Source: Mycocentrospora acerina
Lineage: Eukaryota; Ascomycota; Dothideomycetes; Pleosporales
Reading direction: 5' to 3'
Assembly: GCA_022701365.1 (NCBI GenBank)
Contig: JAKUHH010000080.1
Coordinates: 746,436 to 810,435, forward strand
DNA: 64,000 nucleotides
Shown: piece by piece, positions 33,060 to 44,517 of the stretch
Numbering within the stretch: position 1 is the first letter of the stretch
How the letters are laid out: the number at the start of each line of letters is the position of its first letter
The notes under the pieces: model-generated
What the model was told of the DNA's origin: nothing
Databases searched by the model: none
Seen by the model: only the letters and a program-made list of their open reading frames with translations
Translations under genes and position numbers: made by a program

Positions 33060-36000
33060 TCACCCAAGAATCTTTTCGACAATCCAGCCCTGTCCTCCAC
33101 CCTCCTTCCTCTGCACCACTCTCCTTACCCCCAATCCCCATCCTTGACTTCCCTTCTCACCGACAAGACTCATCTCAACTTCGCACTCCCTCCGCTCCAT
33201 CGCTCCCTTTTCGCGCGGCAAATCTGCAATCTTGCCCTTTGGCTTTGAAGCTTGCAAAAGCGGCGTTCCGAGAGCGATGTTGATGATCTGTGGTCGCGTG
33301 ACGGGAGTGAGTGCATGCATGCGCGTTTTTGGAACCTTTATGCTATCGATAGTAGACGCCGATGCGCGTTGTAAGTGGGAGTAGATGATGTAGCCTGGGA
33401 GTTTTGCTGGCGGCGTGCGAGCAAGTAATGTAGAAGGGTGAAGGTACACGTATTTCTCGTTGGGATCGTCGGACCGTTGATCTGTTTGAGATGAGAAAAG
33501 AGTCACATAGGGTACGTCTATGGCTGTCTTCGGTTTGCGTGGAAGATCTGGTGGGGTGGGAGCCAAGTCTGCCCGCATAGCGATCTGGTCGATGAAGCCT
33601 GCTGCGCAAATCTGGGTCAGAAGATTGATGCTTCTTTCGGAAGGAGCTGGTAGCTTCGATTGGTAGGCAGCAATGGCAGTTGGCCTGTGTGCGCGTACGA
33701 TGTTGGTTAATTGATGACGGAGCTGGCTGGCTTCGTTCATGGCCTTCGAATTGAGAAACATGTCTTCGCAGAATCGCCGTGAGTCTGGCTCGTATGCATA
33801 TGCACATATCGCGTTGCTGAACTTGATGCAATCACTTTGTTTCGCATTGGAACTCAACTTTGCCAATGCGGCATTGTAAGCTTTGCGGAGACGTGATCGC
33901 TCTTCGGCTTCAATGTTGTCTTGCTCTGTACGGACAGCCTCGGGATCCTTGACCGGCTCTCGCAAGCCAAGCTTGTTTTCTGGAATAATCAGTTCTGGCA
34001 CAGAGAGAGCGGCTACCAGAGCAATAGTCTCAGCCGTCAGACCCTGGGCGACACCCATAGCTACCATGCGTGCAAATCTTGGGTTGAGAGGATAAAGTGA
34101 GAGCTCATGGCCAAGCTTTGTCACTTTACCGTCAGGGGATAGCGCTCCGAGGTATGAGAGTAAATTCTCGGCTCGCTGTAGACTTTCGCGATCTGGTGAT
34201 GTTGGGAACGGGAAGTTGACGACTGGTGCGCCCATACTTTTCAGTTGTAGCACCACACCTTCCAGTGGTGTTCGCGAGATTTCTGGAGCAGCGTATTCCT
34301 CGAAATCGCGCTCAAAGACGGCAGAAGAGTACAAGCGATAACAATGTCCAGGGCCAGTACGACCAGCACGGCCAGATCTTTGATTGGCACTGGCCTTGCT
34401 GATCCACCCGACTTCAAAGCTCTGTACGCCTGTGACAAGATCATATCTTTTTTCTTTCGCCCTTCCGCAGTCAAACACATAACGGATACCAGGAATGGTC
34501 AAACTGGTTTCCGCTACGTTCGTTGCGATCACAATGAGACGAGAGCCATCCGGTGGCGGTTCGAACACACGTAACTGTTGGTTTGTCGGCAGTTGTGAGT
34601 AAAGTGGCAAAACATGCACTTTCATGACTGCATCCTCTGGCTTCTCTTCCTCAATGTCAAACTCTTTGTCGTCTTCGTCGTCAAGCCCCATGATCACAGA
34701 GTCTTCAGAGTCCGATCCATCTTCATCCTGGAATTCGTCGGCTTTCACCCCCAGTTCAATATCTTCCGTCTCAAGAGGTGTATCAGCTGGAGAAATTTGG
34801 ACTTTCCCAACATGGGCGTCCTGGCCTTGTGTAGAAGAGAATGCCTGCTTCAATCTCTTCGCCAGATGCGCAATCTCGCTCTGACCAGTAAGGAATATGA
34901 GCATGCCTCCTTTGGGTAGCTTCCGGTGACCTCTTACCACTTTGCGGTACATTTCTTCAGCGTAGTCTCGTTGAGTTTGTCTGGCAAAGTGATTTGTGAC
35001 AGTGTATTGACGACCTTCCGCCTTGATTAGTGGAGGAGGCTCGCTTCGGAATAGTCGCTTGTTTTCTGTAAAGTCTGAGATCCTGAGTGTTGCTGACATG
35101 ATTACCAGTTTCAAGGGCTTGATTTTCGGGTCTTCTTGCGCCATCTGGGCCCGTAAGTCAACGATCCTGCTAAGCATACCAATCAAGATGTCCGTATTCA
35201 CACTGCGCTCGTGGGCCTCGTCGATGACGATTGCGGAGTACTTTGTCAACACGAAGTCCTGAGTAATCTCTCGTAGCAGAACACCGTCTGTCATGAACTT
35301 GATGGCAGTCTTGGCATTCGTAGAGGTGTCGAACCGAATTTGATAGGCCACTTTTGTGCCCTGATCGCCAAGCTCATCACCAACACGCTTCGACATGCTC
35401 ACGGCGGCTACACGGCGTGGCTGTGTGACACCAATCATACCAGGCGTCGGCCCGTTGGGAGCTCCGTATCCAGCTTCATAGAGAAACTGCGGCACTTGCG
35501 TGGTCTTACCACTACCAGTAGCTCCCCAAACTACAACCACATCATTGTTGTGTATCGCTTCCATGATCTTCTGCTCCTCTGCAACAATCGGAAGCTGTAG
35601 TCTCGATTCTTGTATCTCAGGCGATCTTTCCACAACAACGCTGAACGCTTTCCTTGTCGCGTCGGTCGCTGTGTTTGTCTCCAGTTCTGGAGGCAGCGGA
35701 TCTTGCTCGGGAGCACGGGGTACGAAGTCCTCTGGTTTGGGTGCTACCGCATATTCCAGGTTGTTGGATGGAACAAACCCAATAGCCTCGTTCCTTTGTT
35801 GCGTTGCCCAGGCTTTGAAAGCTGATGTTCGTTCCTTTCTTGCGATCTTTGTATTTTCGTCATGGCTGCTCTCACTCTCGCTGTCGCTATCTTCGGAGCT
35901 GTCTTCTTCTGATCCATCCGACTCGGAACCCAATGCCTCTTCTTCTCCAGATTCTTCCTCAGATTCTCCTGATTCGGCGCTGCCAGACTCCAGTTCCTCA

Positions 36001-36918
36001 TCCTCATCTTCATCCTCATCTTCTTGCAGTTCTTCGTCTTCTTCGTCCGAGTTGAATCCTTCCCATTCTACTTCTTGCTGGATCACAATTGGCTTGTCCT
36101 TGCCCTTTCGGCGCTTTCGCACCTGTAGAATTGGTTTGCCCGACTCATCCAGGTCCAACGGCCGCTTCAACCCACTGCCAAAGAGTCCAACAACTTGTGT
36201 TTGTACAGCCGGTACAATGGACGGCGTAATGTCGACTTGGTTCTCAGGTTCTGATGACGAACGATCGCGTTTGCGTGCTTTGGATTCTGGAGCTAGTGGA
36301 CGCTGTGAGACTGGCTTCGACGCAATCTCGACTTCGCTGTCGGAGGTCTCGTCCTCCAATTCTCTCACTATGCGTTTCTCAAACAAGAGTCCCTCGTTCT
36401 TTTCTACGTCGATTCCCGCCCTCTGCTCTGCCAGCGCGCGCTTCAGCATCTCCCTCCTGGACCCTGCGCCGCTTCCAAGTTTGCTAGAGCTTTGAAAGAG
36501 ACTAGTATCGACTTTCTGGGAGGCGAGTTTCTTGAGCAGTACGAGGTTTTCTTCTTTCTTGAGCTTGGTATCCTGAACATCTTGTTAGCATTGTGGGTTG
36601 TCAGCATTTTCTGGAACTTTGGAAAAAAGATCTTCGCAGCATGCAAAATGTTCCTAGGTTTCCATAGAGGCGTCGCAAAGCTTTGTAGATTCTCGAATGA
36701 CGTACAATGTACTTGTCAAGGCGCTTCTTCTTCTTGCCACTGATTTTGCCTTGCGCCTCGCGCGTAAGCTCTTCTTTCAGCGCCTGCTTCTTCTCCGCGC
36801 GCTCCTGCTCCTCCCTAGGGAGGATTTCTTCTGCATTTGCGTCTGGCGCATAGTCGTGTGACTGCTTTCTACGAGCGAGCACCTTGTGCTTTCGCTGTCG
36901 GGGCACGAATTTAGGCAT
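33060..36918 (-). CDS. ECM16: DEAH-box RNA helicase ECM16/DHR1
   Basis: Two exons, 36918-36706 and 36572-33060, with a 133-nt intron at 36573-36705, 1241 residues. The first exon gives the basic start MPKFVPRQRKHKVLARRKQ and GKKKKRLDKYI; the second opens with DTKLKKEENLVLLKKLASQK and KVDTSLFQSSSKLGSG, the conserved N-terminal layout of the DHR1 family. Walker A (GATGSGKTTQVPQF) is near residue 423 and DEAH (VIDEAHERSVNTD) near 523, followed by the helicase C, winged-helix/HA2 and OB-fold regions. A long acidic stretch separates the N-terminus from the helicase core. The yeast protein releases U3 snoRNA from pre-18S rRNA in the nucleolus; the same role is expected. Start 178 bp from the divergent PAC3 gene. 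Confidence 0.95.
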
Positions 36919-37096
36919 TGCTGGGGGTTGGTGCAAATAAGAAGCCTGAATTTCCAAAGCTAGATGGATTCTCGAAATATTTTGGCGGGGATCGGCGAGT
37001 CGGAAGCGGGAATCCGCCGCCGCGTCCTCCTCCGCAAGGGAGCACCAGAGTCCAGGAACGCGCTCGACAGACACGAGACCTTGGAAACTCTACAAC
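36919..37096. promoter_or_regulatory. Bidirectional promoter, ECM16 and PAC3
   Basis: Only 178 bp separate the two divergent start codons, so the core promoters must share this stretch. No TATA box is clear. The genes link ribosome biogenesis and proteasome assembly, both growth-regulated. Confidence 0.6.
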
Positions 37097-37626
37097 ATGA
37101 CGGGAACGGACGATTATGCTGTCACGCCGGCTGCGTTTCCTGCACGTACGAAGACGGCATCCTCTGCCATCAGCGGTGTGGAGACGATTGCAACGACTGT
37201 CAACTTCACAGACAAGATACTCATCACGATTACGCAGAGAGGGAAACTGGCGCATTGGGTGTGTTTGATGTCCTATTACTTGTAGACTATCTATACTTAC
37301 TAACCCGCTGCCAGGTCCATGTTCCACTCGATATCGCCGGTACTGATGCCTCCATGACCTCTAACCCTTACTTTGATCGCGACGACGAAGACCCCGCATC
37401 CGACCTTCTCCCCATGCACCACCTTACGGCTACAACCATATTGGGCGGCACCATGGCAGAGCTCGACGTCCTGGGTCAAACGCTCGCTACACAGATTGCC
37501 AGCATAATCAAGACACGCGATGAGAGGGACACAAGGATGGTCGTCGTCGGCATGGGACTAGAGAAAGGCATGAGTGGGAGAGAGCAGTTCAGTGAACTTG
37601 TTGGATTGGTTATGGAGGTGTTGTGA
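37097..37626 (+). CDS. POC3: Proteasome assembly chaperone 3 (PAC3/POC3)
   Basis: Two exons, 37097-37258 and 37315-37626, 157 residues. The splice (GTGTGT...GCCAG, branch TACTAAC) gives KLAHW joined to VHVPLD. Matching blocks to the PSMG3 family are VETIATTVNFTDKILITITQRGKLAHWV, a TTILGG strand and the helical end LVGLVMEVL. The family chaperones assembly of the 20S proteasome alpha ring as a heterodimer with PAC4. The family is poorly conserved, so the call rests on length, fold pattern and order of hydrophobic strands. The frame starting at 36964 overlaps but lacks the N-terminal block and is rejected. Confidence 0.8.
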
Positions 37627-37855
37627 AGTGTCACAGTGAAGCTCCAATATTTCATGAATGCAGGCAGCATTCGATATGTTGTGGCCTCTACATGGGTATC
37701 TGAGTATCACACTGTCGCCCTCCTCTTTTGCCAGAACTCTACAAGTATGTTCATCCATTCCTTATTCTTTCTTTCAAAATCTCGTTAGACCCATGCGCCG
37801 TAAGTGCTGACCCAATCCATGTACCAGAACGCCGACTAAATGCAAGCATGAACCA

Positions 37856-38528
37856 TTATACGCTCTCCCGCAGCTTGTTGATCAGAATATCGACCGAGGC
37901 CATATCGTTTGCGTCAAGCTTCTCCTGAGGCTTGAACTCAGCCGGCATGTGTTCGATGGCGACATCGAGACCTGGCTGAAAGTTCCTAACGGAGGATGAG
38001 AGAGCCAGTATGGCCTTCTTCCGCGCTGTCTTGTCGGTGTCCCCGACTGCCATGCGCACTAGTATAGGTATGGCGCCAACGATGAGAAACTAAAATTAGG
38101 ATTAGCTATGGGGTGCAATATCAGTGTCATGGAGTGCTTACTCGTTCCTGGGTTTTGATGTTATTCGAGACGGCGGTCGCGCAACACCAGGCAGCAAGGG
38201 TCCTCAACTCGGCGTTCTTGTTCTCTAGCTGTTCCACTAGCGGTGTCCATAGGCCTAGCGGCTCGATGTTGTTTGCGTTGTCGAGGTTCTCGATGAGCTG
38301 CTCGAAGTTGTCAAAGGCAACCAGTCTGTTCTCCAGGCCAGCCTCGTCGTTTTGCACAACTTGCATCATCTCCTTCATGAGCTGCGCATCCGACTTCTGG
38401 TTTCCTCCAAACAGGACTGCCAGAGCCTCTGGGCTGAGCTGAGTTTTGGTTTTTGTTTCTGCGCCATCCGAGACCCTTGAATTTTCGACACCCCACTTCA
38501 AAAGAGAGTTGAGATTTGGGTCGGCCAT
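37856..38528 (-). CDS. FES1: Hsp70 nucleotide-exchange factor FES1
   Basis: Two exons, 38528-38142 and 38089-37856, intron 38090-38141, 206 residues, as expected for filamentous-fungal FES1. It opens MADPNLNSLLKWGVENS, the usual FES1 start, followed by armadillo-type helical repeats (LENRLVAFDNFEQLIENLDN, LEQLENKNAELR, ILVRMAVGDTDKTARKKAI). The protein promotes release of ADP and substrate from cytosolic Hsp70 (Ssa class) and can reach ribosomes. The second exon begins FLIVGAIPILV directly after QER at the end of the first. It sits between PAC3 and actin in a housekeeping block. Confidence 0.92.
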
Positions 38529-39555
38529 GTTGCTTGATGTGCGATGACTTGAGACGCAATTGGACAAGGTGTTGAGGAGGCGTTGTATGATATGTACGCA
38601 GTTGTTGGGGCGCAGTTTTGGTGTCTGGGGGTATTAAAGTAAATTTTGGCGTGCGAACCAGATGACGCAGGGCTAGGTCTGGTCGCCAGCAATGGAAGCT
38701 GCCAGAGGGTTCGCACGCATTCTACGGTATCTGGGCCAGCAGCTGTCACATCCGCTGCGGAAAAAAAGCTCAAGTCAAGGTTCTGCATGCAGCCATGTTT
38801 AAGAGCAACGGCCCATCCTGCGCGACGGGCCTGTGTAAATCCGTCGCAACAAAAGCATGGTGATGTGCCTGGAATCGCAGGTGCGCACCTGGGCGGCCCG
38901 CTGCCCCTCATTGCACGTGACGTGGGCCAGTAGAGGGACCCTTGCATCTTCGATTTGGGCGGGGGCCCTGAGTTGGCGGTGAGCATTCGGGATGGCTGGA
39001 GATCGCATTGCCGCAGCCCAGCACTCTGCCAGGACTCGGTCTGCCACGAGCGTTCGCTGGCGAGAACACGTCAAGATAGTGGAGTGGCCCTGCTCCAGCG
39101 AGACACGCAGCTCCCATGGCCCGTGGCGGAAGAGCTTGCGTACACGTCCTGAACATGGCAGCCTGGAGCAGCGTCGAGAATATATATATAATGTGCTGAT
39201 TGTGACGACGCCGACGCCCTGACTGCACACTCCTGCCCCTACGCTCAATCCCATCATTGGAGCTGCCGTTCGCCTCCTTCACCAGCCTCCCGACGCTCCT
39301 TCTCCCCGCTAAATCTGGGCAAGGCCGGCGCACGGGTATTTCAGCAAGCACTTTGCCTCGCGCACAAGAACCTAACCTCAACAACAACAACCTCCTCAAC
39401 GACCTGTAAGCTTCCCCGACCGTCTCCACCTCGACGCCAGACTCACGGCCGCCCTGCTTGCTAGACACTGACGCCCGACTCCTGCAGCGAGTCCCAGATT
39501 GCACTCCGCCCGCCCTTCCACGTCTACTCCTAATCTCACTACCTAATCAGCCAAC
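38529..39555. other. FES1/actin divergent intergenic region
   Basis: About 1.0 kb between FES1 and actin. It holds the actin promoter and leader: a TATATATATAA stretch near 39180-39191 and C/T-rich tracts near 39200-39300 and 39370-39540. Open frames on both strands here are not convincing. Confidence 0.5.
39180..39191 (+). promoter_or_regulatory. TATA-like element upstream of actin
   Basis: A TATATATATAA run about 365 bases upstream of the actin ATG. Fungal actin genes have long leaders and may include a 5' leader intron, so this could be the TATA box. Position relative to the transcript start is not known. Confidence 0.35.
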
Positions 39556-41150
39556 ATGGAGGGTAAGCAACCACCGCCTCCCACCCGCAAATGCCCCGTG
39601 TCCATCGTCAATCGATGCGCACTTTATCTCAATGAGCCCTGCTAATGTGTGCCTTGCCGTCTACAGAGGAAGTCGCCGCTCTCGTCATTGACAATGGGTG
39701 AGCTCACCCCCGAAACGAACACCTGCCATCGCTGCTGCGGAGAGGCGTGTTGCAATGGCCGCGCGTATGCCTTCAAAAGGCCGCCACCGCCTCTCTACAG
39801 CAGCGCGCGCAGCTGCAGCTCTCTGATGGACGCATGCTAACAGCTGATAGTTCGGGTATGTGCAAGGCCGGTTTCGCCGGTGACGATGCGCCCCGAGCAG
39901 TCTTCCGTAAGTCATCACCCTTCCACCTCGCTGGGCTCGAGATGCGCAGCAGCCATCCGCAGCCATAGTCTTGAGGGCTTGGCAGGACTATTGCTGACTA
40001 GTCCGCAGCTTCCATTGTCGGCCGACCCCGTCACCATGGGTATGAGAAGCCCCCCCAAGAGCGCCCTTGTGGCTTCGCAAGCTGACAACAGCGCAGTATT
40101 ATGATTGGTATGGGCCAGAAGGACTCATACGTTGGTGATGAGGCACAGTCGAAGCGTGGTATCCTGACGCTGCGATACCCCATTGAGCACGGTGTTGTCA
40201 CGAACTGGGACGACATGGAGAAGATCTGGCATCACACTTTCTACAACGAGCTGCGTGTTGCCCCTGAGGAGCACCCCGTCCTGCTCACCGAGGCTCCCAT
40301 CAACCCCAAGTCCAACCGTGAGAAGATGACGCAGATTGTTTTCGAGACCTTCAACGCCCCCGCTTTCTACGTCTCCATTCAGGCTGTTTTGTCTCTGTAC
40401 GCCTCCGGTCGTACCACTGGTATCGTGCTCGACTCCGGTGACGGTGTTACCCACGTTGTCCCCATCTACGAGGGTTTCGCTCTTCCCCACGCCATCTCGC
40501 GTGTCGACATGGCTGGTCGTGATTTGACCGACTACCTCATGAAGATCCTCGCTGAGCGCGGTTACACCTTCTCCACCACTGCCGAGCGCGAAATCGTTCG
40601 TGACATCAAGGAGAAGCTCTGCTACGTCGCTCTCGACTTCGAGCAGGAGATCCAGACCGCCAGCCAGAGCTCCAGCTTGGAGAAGTCGTACGAGCTTCCC
40701 GACGGCCAGGTCATCACCATTGGCAACGAGCGTTTCCGTGCTCCTGAGGCTCTCTTCCAGCCTTCAGTCTTGGGTCTTGAGAGCGGTGGTATCCACGTCA
40801 CCACTTTCAACTCCATCATGAAGTGCGATGTCGACGTCAGGAAAGACCTGTACGGCAACATTGTCATGGTGAGTTTTGCAGCTGGAAAGTAAACGGTGAA
40901 TGCGGCTAATCAAAACTAGTCTGGTGGTACCACCATGTACCCCGGAATCTCGGACCGTATGCAGAAGGAGATCACTGCCCTTGCCCCATCTTCGATGAAG
41001 GTTAAGATCATCGCTCCCCCGGAGCGCAAGTACTCCGTCTGGATCGGTGGTTCCATTCTCGCCTCCCTGTCCACCTTCCAACAGATGTGGATCTCAAAGC
41101 AGGAGTACGACGAGAGTGGTCCTTCCATTGTCCACCGCAAGTGCTTCTAA
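39556..41150 (+). CDS. ACT1: Actin
   Basis: Six exons: 39556-39562, 39667-39697, 39851-39906, 40009-40039, 40097-40868 and 40920-41150, exactly 375 residues. It begins [12 protein letters not shown] and ends in KCF, the usual actin ends. The phosphate-binding [23 protein letters not shown] and the nucleotide-binding [16 protein letters not shown] are intact. It polymerises into cytoplasmic filaments for polarised growth, endocytosis and cytokinesis and is the partner of the formin at 1.8-7.1 kb. The dense 5' introns, one splitting the second codon pair, are typical of filamentous ascomycetes. An extra intron seems to lie just after the stop codon. Confidence 0.98.
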
Positions 41151-41847
41151 GGTAATATGATGTCTCTCCCGACGGTCTTGTACGCAAGCTAACTTGTCAT
41201 CAGCGTGTTCCTGCGTACAGTTCTCGAAATTATGACAAGCCTAGTAGCGGAGGCATCATTGTATTGGCGCTCTGTTACACCGGGGTTTCACACATGACGG
41301 TTGTTCACAAAATGGCAAAGCGAGTCAGCGATTGGGTGATCATGTTATGGAGGAACTTGAGTTGATGCGTGTAGGTGTGATCAGATCTTAAGGTTGTAGT
41401 TTAGAATCTGGATGTCTTCACATCACCAAATTGGCCAAATGACGCTTTATTATTGTAATATTGATGCGCATTGCTTTTGCTCTTTGTCAGCTTATAATCC
41501 TTCGCCCCATTTAGGTCCAAATTGTTCACTGAGCTCCGAGGTGACGTGCTGGTTGTAACCCGATGGGGTGAGAACCCTATGACTAGCGTGGAAACAAATG
41601 GGGAAGGCCAATTTCCCTGATGCTTATCATATACCTCACACCAGTCATCGGTAGAGGGCATTATAAAAGGTGCCCGTGGTCGTTTCGAGAACGATATGTT
41701 TCCTGGTTGAATACCAATTACTCGGTGTTTTCTTCTGTGAATAGCCATTCAATAAGCGGGTAGCCTTGTAGCACAAATAAGCCACGGCAGTCTAGGCAAC
41801 ACCAGTGAAACACGACTCCTCTGACAAACCCTAAGAGCGAGAAAAAC
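41151..41847. other. Actin 3' flank and transporter promoter
   Basis: About 700 bases without a coding region. A likely 3' untranslated intron occupies 41152-41203 (GTAATA...ATCAG, branch GCTAAC). The rest is T/A-mixed sequence up to the transporter start. Confidence 0.5.
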
Positions 41848-43868
41848 ATGGCTCAATCAAAAGCAGTGGAGCGAGAAGGGCAAGCTGCTGTGATAGCAGC
41901 AATCAGCGAGTCGACACCTCTACTCGCCGAGTCTGAACCGATTGACCCGTCGAGTTTGGTGAGAGATGGCGATGCCGGTGGCGATGCAGAAGACGAGGAA
42001 GATGTGCCATTTCCAAAAAGCCAAATTTATCTGCTGTGCTTGACAAGAGTCGTGGACCCGATTGCTTTCTGGTGAGTGTGATTTTCTTAAAAAAAAATGT
42101 CGAGTGACAATCCCAGGCTGACGAGTGCTGTAGTGAGTGTGTGATGAGATTTTCTTGGGAGTGTGTGTCCGGCTTGTGCTTGGAGGGATCATGTCAACTA
42201 CAACAAACCAGCTTACGATATGTCATGTCATATGGCTGGTGTCATTATTGTCATCAACGCAAGTGATGACGGAGAATGCTGACCTGATTGTTCTAGTTTC
42301 GATTTTCCCGTACGTCAACTCTATGATTGAGGAGGTTGGCGGTATCGAACACGAGGATGTAGGATTTTACTCGGGTCTCATTGAGAGCTTGTTCAGCTTG
42401 ACACAGATGTGTGTTATGATCTTTTGGGGAAAGGTGTGTCACGTTACATTGTCTCACGAGCTTGCTCGTAGTCGGAAGATGTACAAAGATCATGGCATAT
42501 GTACTAACATGGCAAAAATAGGCTGCTGACAGATGGGGGCGAAAGCCTTCCCTTGTCTTTTCTCTTCTCGGCATTTCGGTTGCTATTACGCTCTTCGGCA
42601 TGAGCCAGTCAATTTTGCAGATGGTCGTCGCGCGATGCTTTGCAGGTGTTTTTGCGGGGACTGTGTTGACTGTCCGGACGATGCTGAGCGAGAATAGCAC
42701 CAAGCATACCCAGGCAAAGGTGTTTAGCTACTTTGCCTTTGCAGGAAATTTGGGAGTTTTTATCGGTCCTTTGAGTAAGTCTTGCCATGCTGTGAAGACG
42801 TAGAGGGGAGTATGATGTATTGCTAACACTTCATGTAGTTGGCGGAGCACTAGAACGGCCAGCGGAGAAATACCCCTTTGTGTTTGGCAAGATACAATTC
42901 TTTCATAAGTACCCATATGCTCTACCTGGTATGGCCACTTCAGCCATTGCTCTCTCCGCAGCATTATCCACAGCCCTGTTTGTCAAAGAGGTAAAACTCC
43001 CCTCCTTTACCCGTTCCTCGCTCACCTTCTGACTTTCCACAACAGACCCTTCCATCCCACCACTCTTCCAATAAGAAAGCAATTACCGAACCCAGACAAT
43101 CCACCTGGGAACTTCTCTCTCAACCTGGCGTTGCTCGTGTAATCTTGATTAGCAACTACATCATGCTGCTCGCCTTTACCTTTACGGCCGTGAATCCAGT
43201 ATTTCTCCACACTCACGTCTCCTTTGGTGGTCTGGGGTTCACACCTGCCCTCATCTCCGGCGCAATCTCTCTCGCCGGTGCATCGCAAGCTATATGGCTA
43301 CTAGTTATTTTCCCTCGGTTGCACAAGCGCGTGGGAACAGGTGCAGTCATGCGGCTTGCGGCAGCGGCCTGGCCGGTTTTTTTCGCCGCACATCCATTTT
43401 TCAACTTTTTGCTGAAGAAGGGGATGACGGGTGCGTTTTGGGGAATAGCACCGCCGTTTTTGGCAGTTGGAAGTGGAATCGCAATGGCGTTTAGTATGTT
43501 TTCTTTTCCTTTACTGTTGCTGTTGCTGTTGTACTTGCACTCTTCACCTTGATTTCCTCTCCCACATACTGACATGATCTTTCTTTCTAGCCGCTTCTCA
43601 GTTGGCGATCAACGATATTGCCCCCTCGCCTTCGTCAGTTGGCGCGCTAAACGCTATTGCCCTCGCGGTTTCGAGTGGATTGCGCGCCGTGGCTCCTGCG
43701 CTGGCGACGAGCGTGTATGCCATCGGAGTCAAGTATCAAATTCTGGATGGACAATTGTTTTGGCTGTGTAACGTTGTGCTAGCAATTGGGTTTATTGGCG
43801 TGGTGAGGTTGTTGCCAGCCAAGGCAGGGGGGTTGGAAAGAGTAGGTGGAAGTGGAAGAGGCGTGTAG
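41848..43868 (+). CDS. Major facilitator superfamily transporter (12-helix, TetA/ZIFL-like)
   Basis: Exons inferred: 41848-42071, 42297-42433, 42522-42774, 42839-42990, 43046-43493 and 43591-43868. The acidic N-terminus (STPLLAESEPIDPSS) leads into helix 1 (QIYLLCLTRVVDPIAF), then SIFPYVNSMIEEV, the signature loop ADRWGRKPSL between helices 2 and 3, GGALERPAEKYP and further helices to the C-terminus. Such proteins are proton-coupled drug, metal or small-molecule exporters. All later introns are clean GT-AG. The first junction (42071/42297) is one base out of frame with canonical sites: the expected AFFSIFPYVN needs a donor one base earlier (no GT there), so a frameshift, a miscalled base or an unrecognised micro-exon is present. 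The first intron, about 225 nt, is also far longer than its neighbours. Transport substrate unknown. Confidence 0.75.
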
Positions 43869-44517
43869 GAGAGGACTTGAACGAAAAAGATTTGGACAGG
43901 TAGAATGCTGGTTTGTATGAGAGGGAAAGGAAAAATTGGATTGATCATGTGATAGAGTATGAAAAGAATGGGGTTAGAATGTTTTAGGGGATAAGCTTCT
44001 CTTGGTCTGTCTAGAAAAAAGGTTACACGGACGTTTGTGTTGAATTGTCTAGAAAAAGGCTACACGAATATAAATGTTAAAATATTTAGAAAAGTCTATA
44101 CGGGTGCAGTGTATGATGGATCAAGTATAGCACAAATGTGAATATTAAAAAAAAAAAGTCCAGTCATCATGCACTAACATATGTTTGGAGAGCACAGTGT
44201 CTCATTTCTAAAAAAAATTTAAAGTAGAGAGATTTTCTTGCCCAAACAGTGCTCTCAACCGTACCCAAGAGCACAACAAGCACCATTCTAAGGCGGACAC
44301 TTTTCAAGTCCGCAACACGGCGTCGGACATGCCATCTCCAGAAGCCTAACCCCGACCCCGAGGCCTGCCTACGCGCGTCATCGAGCCGCGGAACGCATTC
44401 CGAATCCTTTCAAAAACATTACTACTCCCACCCACCTCACTCACCACACCTAAACCTCACAACGCTACGCTACATCGCACCGCACCGCACCGCACCGCAC
44501 GACAACGACAACACGCA
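43869..44517. other. Intergenic with three-copy repeat
   Basis: About 650 bases. Apart from the tandem repeat at 44009-44112 and a CGCAC pentamer run near 44478-44503, just upstream of AIM32, nothing is recognised. Confidence 0.5.
44009..44112. repeat. Three-copy ~38-bp tandem repeat
   Basis: Units start near 44009, 44047 and 44085 and share GTCTAGAAAAA-GG-TACACG (third copy degenerate TTTAGAAAAGTCTATACGGG). Copies differ by several bases, so it is old. Confidence 0.7.

Noticed and set aside
36964..37626. 220-residue frame overlapping PAC3
   Set aside because: It reads through the PAC3 intron and its N-terminal part is in the wrong frame relative to the family.
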